Shown: one piece after another, positions 1-5,655 of the stretch | Position numbering within the stretch: the stretch's first letter is position 1 | Layout: every line of letters starts with the position of its first letter | Assembly: GCA_005883245.1 (NCBI GenBank) | Contig: VAXT01000013.1 | Coordinates: 23,145-31,426 of the forward strand | Source of the DNA: Actinomycetota bacterium | Lineage (GTDB): Bacteria > Actinomycetota > Thermoleophilia > Gaiellales > Gaiellaceae | Reading direction: 5' to 3' | Length of the DNA: 8,282 nt | The notes under the pieces: model-generated | Seen by the model: only the letters and a program-made list of their open reading frames with translations | Told to the model about the DNA's origin: nothing | Database searches by the model: none | Program-made: the position numbers and the translations under genes

Positions 1-1
1 G

Positions 2-952
2 GGAGCGATGGCCCGGTGGTTCCAGGCCGAGGACTATCCCTGGGGCATGAGTGCAGAGGAGTCGGACCGGCTCGTCGCCGATTGCCGTGAGAATTGGCCG
101 TCGCTCTGGTATCTCACAGGGCCCGGAGCGGGGATCCCGCGGGACCAGCACGACCTCCTCGACTTCTGGATCCGCTACGCGCAGGCGGCCGCGAGCCCGG
201 CCGCGGCGGCGGCCCTTGAGGAGATGAATCAGCAGATCGACATCCGTGACGTCCTGCCGTCGATCAATGTCCCGACGCTCGTCATGAACCGAACGGGTGA
301 TCCGGTTGCCCACGTCGACGCGGCACGCCAGCTCGCGAGCGCGATTCCCGGCGCACGCTTCGTCGAGTTTCCCGGGGATATGCACTCCATGGCGGGACCC
401 GAGTTCGAGAAGCTCATGGAGCTCGTCGAGGAGTTCGTGACCGGCAGTCCCCCGGCCGCGAGGACGCATCGCATGCTCGCGACGATCGTCTTCGTGGACA
501 TCGTCGGGTCTACCGAACAGGTCCAGAAGCTCGGAGACGCGGACTGGAGCGATCTGCTGGGCCGGTTCTACGACGGTGTCGAGCGAGACCTCGCCCGCTA
601 CTTCGGCGAAGAGATCGACCGAGCTGGGGACGGTTGTCTGGCGATCTTCGACGGACCGACCCGCGCCGTCCGCTGCGCAACGGCGATCCAGAGCACTGGT
701 CGCGACCTTGGCCTAGAGGTCAGGGCGGGCGTCCACACTGGCGAGGTGGAGCGTGCTAACAGCGCCGTCCGCGGCATTGCGGTCCATCTCGCAGCTCGAG
801 TGTCTGCGCTCGCTGCGACCGACGAGGTCCTCGTCTCGAGCACGGTGCGCGACCTCGTGGCGGGCTCGGGGCTCGAGTTCAGCGACGCCGGCACGCACCG
901 GCTGAAAGGCGTCGCGGAGCCGAAGCAGCTCTTCCGGCTCAAGAGCGACTAG
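2..952 (+). CDS. Alpha/beta hydrolase-class III adenylate/guanylate cyclase fusion protein, 5'-truncated
   Basis: The reading frame is open to the left edge, so this is the C-terminal part of a longer protein; the ATG at 8 is internal and residues below are counted from it. Residues 1-145 look like the second half of an alpha/beta hydrolase: a late-strand Asp in TGDPVAHVDAA (D98) and the catalytic-type His in FPGDMHSM (H126). The nucleophile elbow would lie outside the window. Residues about 158-312 are a class III cyclase domain: VFVDIVGSTE carries the first metal Asp (D164), AGDG the second (D208), followed by RAGVHTGE and AVHLAARVSALA, ending in the usual HRLKGV segment. The order matches Mycobacterium Rv1900c/LipJ-type proteins, which make cAMP from ATP. 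By my manual alignment the transition-state Asn is His (H260) while the Arg (R264) is kept, and the purine-specifying Lys is Asp (D204). Nucleotide specificity is therefore uncertain. It converges on the glycosylase gene. Confidence 0.9.
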   Translation, partial: GAMARWFQAEDYPWGMSAEESDRLVADCRENWPSLWYLTGPGAGIPRDQHDLLDFWIRYAQAAASPAAAAALEEMNQQIDIRDVLPSINVPTLVMNRTGDPVAHVDAARQLASAIPGARFVEFPGDMHSMAGPEFEKLMELVEEFVTGSPPAARTHRMLATIVFVDIVGSTEQVQKLGDADWSDLLGRFYDGVERDLARYFGEEIDRAGDGCLAIFDGPTRAVRCATAIQSTGRDLGLEVRAGVHTGEVERANSAVRGIAVHLAARVSALAATDEVLVSSTVRDLVAGSGLEFSDAGTHRLKGVAEPKQLFRLKSD

Positions 953-964
953 AGCTCGGCAGGC

Positions 965-986
965 AGCCATTCGGCGAGGAATGGCT
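965..986. terminator. Hairpin between convergent genes, possible bidirectional terminator
   Basis: There is a perfect 8-bp inverted repeat, AGCCATTC (965-972) with GAATGGCT (979-986), and a 6-nt loop. It begins 13 nt after the cyclase stop codon. No T-tract follows on either strand, so it is not a classical intrinsic terminator. Hairpins without U-tracts are, however, common at gene ends in high-GC actinobacteria. Function is inferred from position only. Confidence 0.4.
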
Positions 987-1003
987 CGTGATCCGGTGTT
1001 CAG

Positions 1004-1033
1004 CTGTCGCGCCGGCGGGCGAGATCGCGACAG
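1004..1033. terminator. Second hairpin between convergent genes
   Basis: CTGTCGCG (1004-1011) pairs perfectly with CGCGACAG (1026-1033) across a 14-nt loop. It lies 30 nt beyond the glycosylase stop codon on the minus strand, with the 965-986 hairpin further on, so the 111-bp convergent spacer holds two stem-loops. No T-run follows. A termination or mRNA 3'-end role is inferred from placement. Confidence 0.35.
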
Positions 1034-1063
1034 TGCGAGTGGCCGCGAGTCGTCGAGCGGGCG

Positions 1064-1891
1064 CTAGCGCAGGAGGCGTGACAACCGCCGGTCCTTTAGC
1101 ACGCGCCCGCCGGTCTGGCACTCGGGGCAGTAGTAGATCGTGTGCTCCTCGAAGTCGACCTGCGCAATCGGCGTTCCGCAGACGTAACAGGGCTCGCCGA
1201 GCTTGTTGTGCACGCGGTACGTCCTGGCGTCGTTCGCGCCGCGCTCGCGCAGCTCGAGGCCGCGGTCGAGCTCCGACCTCATCGCCTCCGCGAGCTTTTG
1301 GACCTGTCCAGGGACCAGGTCCCGGGACAGGGCGTAAGGGGACAGTTGCGCGGCATGGAGGATCTCGTTCGCCCACGCGCGGCCGATGCCGGCGATCACC
1401 CGCTGATCGCGGAGCAGCGAGTGCAGGCGCCTCGACTCGCCGGCGAGGATCTCGCCCAGCTGCGCCGCGTCGAGCTCGTTCGCCTCGGGCCCGAGATGCC
1501 CCAGCTCGAGCTCGACGGCCTCCGGAGCGAGCAGCCAGACACCCGCGCGCTTCTTCTTGCCCGCCTCGGTCAGGATCAGCTCGGCCCCGCCTTCGAAGGC
1601 GAGCCGGAACGCAGGCGTCTTGGGGCGCTTCTCGCCCACGAGGAGGTACCTCAGCCGCCCCGCGGTCATCAGGTGCACGAGCAGGACGAGCTCGCCGTCC
1701 GCGGTCGGGAACAGCATCCGCTTCGCGCGCCGCTCGGCCCCCGTGAACCGCCGGCCCTCGAGCGCGGACAGAGGCGGGTCGAACGTCTTCAACGTCGCGA
1801 TGTGCGCGGGGCCGGCCTTCGCGATCGGGAAGGCCGAGACCGGTTCGTCGAGCTCGCGCCGCCACGCCTCCATTTCGGGCAGTTCGGGCAC
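1064..1891 (-). CDS. Fpg/Nei-family DNA glycosylase/AP lyase, divergent actinobacterial type
   Basis: A 275-residue base-excision-repair enzyme expected to remove oxidised bases and cut the abasic strand. The start is GTG at 1891, supported by GAGGAG 7 nt upstream. The N-terminus PELPEME gives the catalytic Pro2 and Glu3; K57 (RRAKRML) matches the family lysine. An H2TH region is seen at LLRDQRVIAGIGRAWANEIL. The C-terminus is a four-Cys zinc finger, C235-x2-C238-x16-C255-x2-C258, followed by a 17-residue basic tail ending DRRLSRLLR. Residues normally conserved in Fpg differ on manual alignment: the void-filling Met is Thr (T76), the Arg-x-Phe loop reads KRA, the H2TH Asn is Arg (GIGR), and the zinc-finger Arg is His (H250). 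The tail and the TEAGKKKR loop resemble, from memory, a separate actinobacterial Fpg2-like clade (Rv0944-like) rather than housekeeping MutM, so substrate preference may differ. A long near-palindrome lies within the gene. Confidence 0.9.
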   Translation of the reverse strand: MPELPEMEAWRRELDEPVSAFPIAKAGPAHIATLKTFDPPLSALEGRRFTGAERRAKRMLFPTADGELVLLVHLMTAGRLRYLLVGEKRPKTPAFRLAFEGGAELILTEAGKKKRAGVWLLAPEAVELELGHLGPEANELDAAQLGEILAGESRRLHSLLRDQRVIAGIGRAWANEILHAAQLSPYALSRDLVPGQVQKLAEAMRSELDRGLELRERGANDARTYRVHNKLGEPCYVCGTPIAQVDFEEHTIYYCPECQTGGRVLKDRRLSRLLR

Positions 1892-1892
1892 T

Positions 1893-1898
1893 TAGAGT
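1893..1898 (+). promoter_or_regulatory. -10-like box for leaderless transcription of the asparaginase gene
   Basis: TAGAGT fits the TAnnnT pattern of an actinobacterial -10 box. Its last base is 6 nt before the ATG at 1905, so transcription would begin at the A of the start codon. There is no Shine-Dalgarno sequence before that ATG on this strand; the purine-rich GAGGAG here belongs to the opposite gene. No good -35 hexamer is visible at the right distance. Confidence 0.4.
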
Positions 1899-1904
1899 CT
1901 CCTC

Positions 1905-2762
1905 ATGGCTGAGCCGATCAGGGTAACCGTGCTCCGCGGCGACACCGTCGAGTCCGCGCACCGCGTGCACGCCGTGGCCGTCCGGGACGGGCAGATCGTC
2001 GCATCCGCGGGTGACCCCGATCTCGTCACCTTCATGCGCTCGGCGGCGAAGCCGATCCAGGCGTTGCCCCTCGCGCGCGCGCGTGAGGACCTGGACGACC
2101 GCGATCTCGCTATCGCCTCTGCCTCACATCTCGCCGACGACGGTCAGCTCGGGGCGGTCCGAGCGCTCCTCGCGAAGGCGCCCGCGACCGAGGACGACCT
2201 CGAATGCGGGCCCTTCGAAGAGTCGAAGCTCAAGCACAACTGCTCCGGGAAGCACGCGGGAATGCTCGCACTGTGTCGTGCGGAGGGCTGGCCGACCGAG
2301 GGCTACCGCCTGCCCGAGCATCCGTGCCAGCAGGCAGCTTTGGAGGAGGTGGGGCGCCTGTCGGGCGCGGACGAGATCGCCACCGCGGTCGACGGCTGCG
2401 GCGTCGTCACCTTCGCGCTGCCGCTGACGAAGATCGCGATCGCCTTCGGCGGGGTCGACGGCCGGGTCGCCGACGCGATGCGTGCGCACCCGGAGCTGAT
2501 CCGAGGCCCCCGAGCCGCGGACACCAACCTGATGCAGGCGTTTCCGGGCTGGATCGCCAAAGGTGGAGCCGAAGCGCTTCTCTGCGCGGCCTCTCCGGAC
2601 GGCCTCTCGCTTGCCCTCAAGGTCGAGGACGGCACCCAGCGAGCACTGCGCCCCGCACTAGGATCGTTCCTCACCGAGCTCGGCCTCGACGGTTCGGCCT
2701 TCGGACCGACACCAGTTGGCAACAGTCGAAACGAGGTCGTGGGCGAAGTCCGAGCGTCTTGA
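1905..2762 (+). CDS. L-asparaginase, type II zinc-dependent family (Rhizobium etli-like, Asparaginase_II)
   Basis: A 285-residue cytoplasmic enzyme (no signal peptide) that hydrolyses L-asparagine to aspartate and ammonia. Family hallmarks from the R. etli ReAV structure are visible: the Ser-x-x-Lys nucleophile pair in RSAAKPIQ (S46, K49), a second catalytic-type Ser before His in ASASH (S74), the zinc ligands in NCSGKH (C113, K116) and DGCG (C165), and a Lys in WIAKGGAE (K219) that would be the partner of the second Ser. The spacing C113 to C165 is close to that of ReAV. It is shorter than ReAV (about 367 residues) but runs to the usual NxxxEVVGEV end, so I take it as complete. The start ATG lies 13 bp from the divergent glycosylase start and has no ribosome-binding site; it may be read from a leaderless mRNA. 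It is unrelated in fold to E. coli AnsA/AnsB. Confidence 0.92.
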   Translation: MAEPIRVTVLRGDTVESAHRVHAVAVRDGQIVASAGDPDLVTFMRSAAKPIQALPLARAREDLDDRDLAIASASHLADDGQLGAVRALLAKAPATEDDLECGPFEESKLKHNCSGKHAGMLALCRAEGWPTEGYRLPEHPCQQAALEEVGRLSGADEIATAVDGCGVVTFALPLTKIAIAFGGVDGRVADAMRAHPELIRGPRAADTNLMQAFPGWIAKGGAEALLCAASPDGLSLALKVEDGTQRALRPALGSFLTELGLDGSAFGPTPVGNSRNEVVGEVRAS

Positions 2763-2771
2763 AACATTTTC

Positions 2772-2800
2772 TTCACAAGCCTGTGGATAGGTGTTAAGTT
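2772..2800 (+). promoter_or_regulatory. Sigma-70-type promoter of the sigma factor gene
   Basis: TTCACA (2772-2777) and TAAGTT (2795-2800) are separated by exactly 17 bp: five of six consensus bases at -35, and the key TA...T bases at -10. Transcription would start near 2807, giving a leader of about 83 nt before the TTG start at 2890. The spacer contains TGTGGATAG, one base off a DnaA box, and an imperfect CACA/TGTG dyad. Confidence 0.55.
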
Positions 2801-2818
2801 CCGAGCCGCCGCGAGTGT

Positions 2819-2868
2819 GAGCCGGGGACGCGTGAACCGGCTCTTTGCGTTCCTGGGTCCCCGTCCCC
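2819..2868 (+). promoter_or_regulatory. Structured leader of the sigma factor mRNA with two competing hairpins
   Basis: GAGCCGG (2819-2825) pairs perfectly with CCGGCTC (2837-2843) over an 11-nt loop, followed by a weak TCTTT. GGGGACG (2824-2830) can instead pair with CGTCCCC (2862-2868). The two pairings share 2824-2825 and cannot both form fully. The first hairpin could also end transcription from the asparaginase gene. A regulatory role is inferred. Confidence 0.35.
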
Positions 2869-2889
2869 CTAGAGCGAAAGAGAGGTCCA

Positions 2890-3984
2890 TTGCTCACAGT
2901 CGACATTTCCCTCCCGGACGTCGAAGAACTGCACAAGCTCGTACAGGACGGAACGGAAAAGGGCTTTCTCACCTACGACGAGATCGTCGCCGGGCTCGAG
3001 GACGTCGACCTCTCCAAAGAACAAGTCGAAGACTTCTACACGTACCTCATCGACCACTCGATCGAGCTGGTCGAAGGGGAGCAGCACAAGCACCCACCGC
3101 ACGAGCAGCCGGCCCTGGCTGAGGAGGAGAAGGGGCCGAAGCTCGATCTCTCCGTCGAGCCCTCGCTCGACTCGCTGCGGCTCTACCTGCGCGAGATCGG
3201 AAAGGTCCCGCTGCTGACCGCGGACCAGGAGGTCTACCTGGCCAAGCGGATCGAGCGCGGGGACATGGCCGCCAAGACGCACATGATCGAGGCCAACCTC
3301 AGGCTCGTCGTCTCGATCGCTAAGTCCTACCTCGGCCGTGGGCTGTCGTTCCTCGACCTGATCCAGGAGGGCTCGCTGGGGCTGATCCGCGCGGTCGAGA
3401 AGTTCGACTACCGCAAGGGCTACAAGTTCTCGACGTACGCGACCTGGTGGATCCGGCAGGCGGTCACGCGCGCGATCGCGGACAAGGCGCGCACGATCCG
3501 GATCCCTGTGCACATGGTCGAGAAGCTGAACAAGGTCGTGCACATCGAGCGTCAGCTCGTCCAGCGGCTCGGCCGCGAGCCGCAGCCGGACGAGATCGCG
3601 CTCGAGCTCGAGATGACGACCGAGGAGGTGCGCGAGATCCTGCGGATGGCGCAGCTGCCGGTGTCGCTCGAGAAGCCGATCGGCGAAGAGGAGGAGTCGG
3701 AGCTCGGCGACTTCGTCCAGGACGAGCAGGCCGAGTCGCCGTTCGACACCGCATCGGTGCAGCTCCGCCGCGAGGACATCGAGAGGGCGCTCGACTCGCT
3801 GCCCGACCGCGAGCGGAAGGTGATCGAGCTCCGCTTCGGGCTCACGGGTGCGCAGCCGTGCACGCTCGAGGAGGTCGGTCGGGCGTTCGGCGTCACGCGC
3901 GAGCGGATCCGCCAGATCGAGAACAACACGCTGAAGCGGCTCGAGACGCTCCCGGAGGCCCAGGGCCTCAGGGACTGCAGCTGA
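2890..3984 (+). CDS. rpoD: RNA polymerase sigma factor RpoD/SigA, primary type
   Basis: This sigma-70 subunit directs RNA polymerase to -35/-10 promoters. I choose the TTG at 2890 (364 residues), preceded by AGAGAGG ending 4 nt upstream; another TTG at 2845 would add 15 residues with no family similarity. Residues about 7-65 (LPDVEELHKLV, KGFLTYDEI) are a short region 1.1. An acidic linker follows, then region 1.2 at about 93-125 (DSLRLYLREIGKVPLLT) and region 2 at about 128-200, including FSTYATWWIRQAVTRAIADKARTIRIPVHM split over the core- and -10-binding surfaces. Region 3 is at about 210-285, and region 4 at about 295-350 with the helix-turn-helix LEEVGRAFGVTRERIRQIE. Presence of region 1.1 and the canonical 2.4 helix argue for the housekeeping factor. 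The C-terminus is odd: ENNTLKRLETLPEAQGLRDCS replaces the usual HPSRS-containing end. It is monocistronic by context, with its own promoter and an end hairpin containing the stop codon. Confidence 0.95.
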   Translation: MLTVDISLPDVEELHKLVQDGTEKGFLTYDEIVAGLEDVDLSKEQVEDFYTYLIDHSIELVEGEQHKHPPHEQPALAEEEKGPKLDLSVEPSLDSLRLYLREIGKVPLLTADQEVYLAKRIERGDMAAKTHMIEANLRLVVSIAKSYLGRGLSFLDLIQEGSLGLIRAVEKFDYRKGYKFSTYATWWIRQAVTRAIADKARTIRIPVHMVEKLNKVVHIERQLVQRLGREPQPDEIALELEMTTEEVREILRMAQLPVSLEKPIGEEEESELGDFVQDEQAESPFDTASVQLRREDIERALDSLPDRERKVIELRFGLTGAQPCTLEEVGRAFGVTRERIRQIENNTLKRLETLPEAQGLRDCS

Positions 3985-4027
3985 AGAAAGTCCGGCGCGC
4001 TCCGCGCGCCATGACGACTTTCTTCAG
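3981..4027 (+). terminator. Large compound hairpin at the end of rpoD
   Basis: An outer perfect 12-bp stem is formed by CTGAAGAAAGTC (3981-3992) and GACTTTCTTCAG (4016-4027). Inside it is a perfect 7-bp GC stem, GGCGCGC (3994-4000) with GCGCGCC (4004-4010), over a TCC loop; 1 nt and 5 nt are left unpaired between the stems. The rpoD stop codon TGA (3982-3984) lies in the left arm. No T-tract follows, though the right arm itself carries TTTCTT. It is well placed as a terminator or 3'-end stabiliser. Confidence 0.65.
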
Positions 4028-4148
4028 ATTGACCTCGGGGCCAGGCGGTGGTGGCCGGACACGGGCAAAGCCCGCATCCGCGGCGCCTCAAGCAGTCGCC
4101 TCGATTGCGCCTGGACGCACGACGGTTCGCGAGCTGGCGTCGTACTGC
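4028..4148. other. Spacer between convergent units with minor hairpins
   Basis: This stretch lies between the rpoD end hairpin and the stop of the zinc-ribbon gene. It has small perfect dyads: GGCCA/TGGCC (4039-4043, 4052-4056), CGGGC-aaa-GCCCG (4062-4074) and ACGACG/CGTCGT (4119-4124, 4138-4143). The last two could act as minus-strand 3'-end structures. I see no tRNA or other recognisable RNA gene and no credible coding sequence. Confidence 0.3.
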
Positions 4149-4307
4149 TCAGGCGCCCTTTTCTACCTCCGCGCGTTCGAGGGGAACGAAGAGCCGGCAG
4201 TGCGGGCACTTGAAGCCCTGGCGGCTCTCGTCTGACCCGATCAGCTCACCGCGGAACGACTTCTTGCAGTGCGGGCAGACGACGTCGTACTTCTGAGCGG
4301 CAGGCAT
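4149..4307 (-). CDS. Small two-CxxC zinc-ribbon protein, function unknown
   Basis: A 52-residue protein starting with MPAAQKYDVVCPHC. It has two CPHC knuckles, C11-x2-C14 and C34-x2-C37, separated by 19 residues (KKSFRGELIGSDESRQGFK), typical of a rubredoxin-like zinc ribbon that binds one Zn. The C-terminal tail is charged. The frame is open far upstream inside the neighbouring lipoprotein gene, but the zinc-ribbon similarity and the absence of sensible sequence before it favour the ATG at 4307. That ATG has no Shine-Dalgarno sequence; TACTTT sits 7 nt before it on this strand, so it may have its own leaderless promoter. It also starts 20 bp after the lipoprotein stop codon and could be co-transcribed. 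Such proteins may serve nucleic-acid or protein contacts, but I cannot assign a role. Confidence 0.72.
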   Translation of the reverse strand: MPAAQKYDVVCPHCKKSFRGELIGSDESRQGFKCPHCRLFVPLERAEVEKGA

Positions 4308-4327
4308 GTGATCGAAAGTATCAGCAC

Positions 4328-4768
4328 CTAAGGGCAGCGACCCGCCTCGTAGGCCTTTGCGGCCGCGGCGTTCAACACCCAACGCCACCGGGAGCCGACC
4401 TCGACCTCGTGGTTGACGAACGTCGTCGACCCGCCGGACGACGAGGTCAGGCGGATGCGAACGGCTTTCGCAGGCACCCGGCCCGTGCCGGGAACCTCGA
4501 CGGGGTCGTCGTAGACGTCGAGGACGTCGATCGAGTCGAGCCCGCCGAGCGCGGTCGCGCGCGTGCACGCGACGAATCGCCTGCGCGTCACGATGTGCTG
4601 GTACGCGGGATGGAGCGTCCCGTACGCGGCGTCGAGCTGCCCGTTGTAGAGCTCGTAGAGGAAGCGCACCTGAGCGAGCCCCGCCGGAGTGCGCCCGGGA
4701 TCGCGCTTGCCGCCGCACCCGGCGAGGAGAACGACGGCTGCGACCGCGGCCACGACCAGGCGGAGCAT
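4328..4768 (-). CDS. Small secreted lipoprotein, function unknown
   Basis: A 146-residue protein with a bacterial lipoprotein signal peptide: MLR, a hydrophobic stretch (residues 4-16), then the lipobox LLAG-C with the lipid-modified Cys at 18, followed by GGKRDPGRTP. The mature part, QVRFLYELYNGQLDAAYGTLHPAYQHIVTRR split at that point, begins with an amphipathic helix reminiscent of NTF2-like folds. It then has a beta-rich section (DSIDVLDVYDDPVEVPG, KAVRIRLTSSSGG, TFVNHEVEVGSRWRWVL). It would sit on the outer face of the cytoplasmic membrane. The fold idea is inference; no catalytic motif is visible. The ATG at 4768 has a moderate GGGAAG 8 nt upstream. It is divergent from the ABC importer operon with 74 bp between starts, and is followed 20 bp later by the zinc-ribbon gene. 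Confidence 0.75.
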   Translation of the reverse strand: MLRLVVAAVAAVVLLAGCGGKRDPGRTPAGLAQVRFLYELYNGQLDAAYGTLHPAYQHIVTRRRFVACTRATALGGLDSIDVLDVYDDPVEVPGTGRVPAKAVRIRLTSSSGGSTTFVNHEVEVGSRWRWVLNAAAAKAYEAGRCP

Positions 4769-4804
4769 TGCCTCATCTTCCCGAACCGAGCGGACTTCGC
4801 CTCA

Positions 4805-4833
4805 TTGCTGACCCGCCGAAAAACCTCTATAAC
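4805..4833 (+). promoter_or_regulatory. Strong promoter of the amino-acid importer operon
   Basis: TTGCTG (4805-4810) and TATAAC (4828-4833) are separated by exactly 17 bp, and the -10 matches consensus at five of six positions. The predicted transcription start, about 4840, is only a few bases before the ATG at 4843. No Shine-Dalgarno sequence precedes that ATG, so the operon mRNA is likely leaderless. This is the best promoter in the window. Confidence 0.65.
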
Positions 4834-4842
4834 CGGCTGCGA

Positions 4843-5655
4843 ATGAACGCACAGGCGGCCGCTCCGGAGGCTGAGCCCGTCGTTCGCGCCGAAGACGTCC
4901 GCAAGAGCTTCGGCGAGAACGTCGTCCTCGACGGCATCGACCTGTCCGTGTCGATGGGCGAGACGCTCGTCGTGATCGGCCCGAGCGGAAGCGGGAAGAG
5001 CACGCTCCTGCGCTGCATCAACCTGCTCGAGCCGATCGACAGCGGGCGCATCTGGCTCGAGGGCGAGGAGATCACCGCCAAGGGAGTCAAGGTCGCCCAG
5101 ATCCGGCAGCGGATCGGGATCGTCTTCCAGCAGTTCAATCTCTTTCCCCACTTGAAGGCGATCGACAACGTGACGCTCGCCGCGCGCCGCGTCCGCCACA
5201 TGTCCCGCCGCGAGGCCGATGCCCGCGCGCTCGAGCTCCTGTCGAGAGTCGGCCTCCAGGAGAAGGCCAAGCAGCACCCACACCAGCTCTCGGGGGGTCA
5301 GCAGCAGCGCGTCGCGATCGCCCGCGCGCTGATGATGGAGCCGCGCGTCGTCCTCTTCGACGAGGTCACGTCGGCCCTCGACCCGGAGCTCGTCGGAGAG
5401 GTGCTCGTCGTCCTGCGCGATCTCGCCGAGACGGGAATGACGATGGTCGTCGTCACCCACGAGATGCAGTTCGCCCGTGAAGTCGGCGACCGCCTCCTCT
5501 TCATGGACGACGGGCGGATCGTGGAAGAGGGAATCCCAAGCGACGTGCTCGACCGGCCGAAACAGGAACGCACGAAGCGTTTTCTGCGCCGCTCTCTACA
5601 AATGGCGCATTCCCTGGAAGAATTGTCGATCACAGACCAAGGAGAGGTGGAATGA
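4843..5655 (+). CDS. Polar amino-acid ABC importer, ATP-binding protein (GluA/GlnQ family)
   Basis: A 270-residue cytoplasmic ATPase that powers import by binding the two permeases as a dimer. Motifs in order: Walker A GPSGSGKST (46-54), Q-loop VFQQFNLFPH (about 94-103, the phrase typical of the polar amino-acid subfamily), signature LSGGQQQR (149-156), Walker B VVLFDE (169-174) with catalytic E174, D-loop SALD (177-180) and switch His in VVVTHE (H206). All residues for ATP hydrolysis are present. Family members usually end near FLRR (about 247-250); here about 20 extra polar residues follow. The frame is open to 4768, but the ATG at 4843 fits family N-termini and the promoter position. It is the first gene of a four-gene operon, and its TGA overlaps the next gene's ATG (ATGA at 5652-5655), which implies translational coupling. 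Confidence 0.95.
   Translation: MNAQAAAPEAEPVVRAEDVRKSFGENVVLDGIDLSVSMGETLVVIGPSGSGKSTLLRCINLLEPIDSGRIWLEGEEITAKGVKVAQIRQRIGIVFQQFNLFPHLKAIDNVTLAARRVRHMSRREADARALELLSRVGLQEKAKQHPHQLSGGQQQRVAIARALMMEPRVVLFDEVTSALDPELVGEVLVVLRDLAETGMTMVVVTHEMQFAREVGDRLLFMDDGRIVEEGIPSDVLDRPKQERTKRFLRRSLQMAHSLEELSITDQGEVE

Noticed and set aside
185..220. GC-rich near-repetitive stretch (GCGGCC and GCGGCGGCGG)
   Set aside because: It encodes an Ala-rich linker (AAASPAAAAA) in the hydrolase half; simple codon bias explains it.
939..1970. 343-codon minus-strand frame over the glycosylase gene
   Set aside because: It is an alternative frame of the same strand as the recognised glycosylase, Arg/Ala-rich and without motifs.
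4028..4148. Possible tRNA or small RNA in the rpoD/zinc-ribbon spacer
   Set aside because: There are several small stems and a GGTTCGC near 4124, but no acceptor, D and anticodon arms can be assembled, and no known RNA core motif is present.
4768..4842. N-terminal extension of the ATPase frame up to 4768
   Set aside because: The 25 extra residues do not resemble the family, overlap the lipoprotein start region, and lie upstream of the predicted promoter -10 box.
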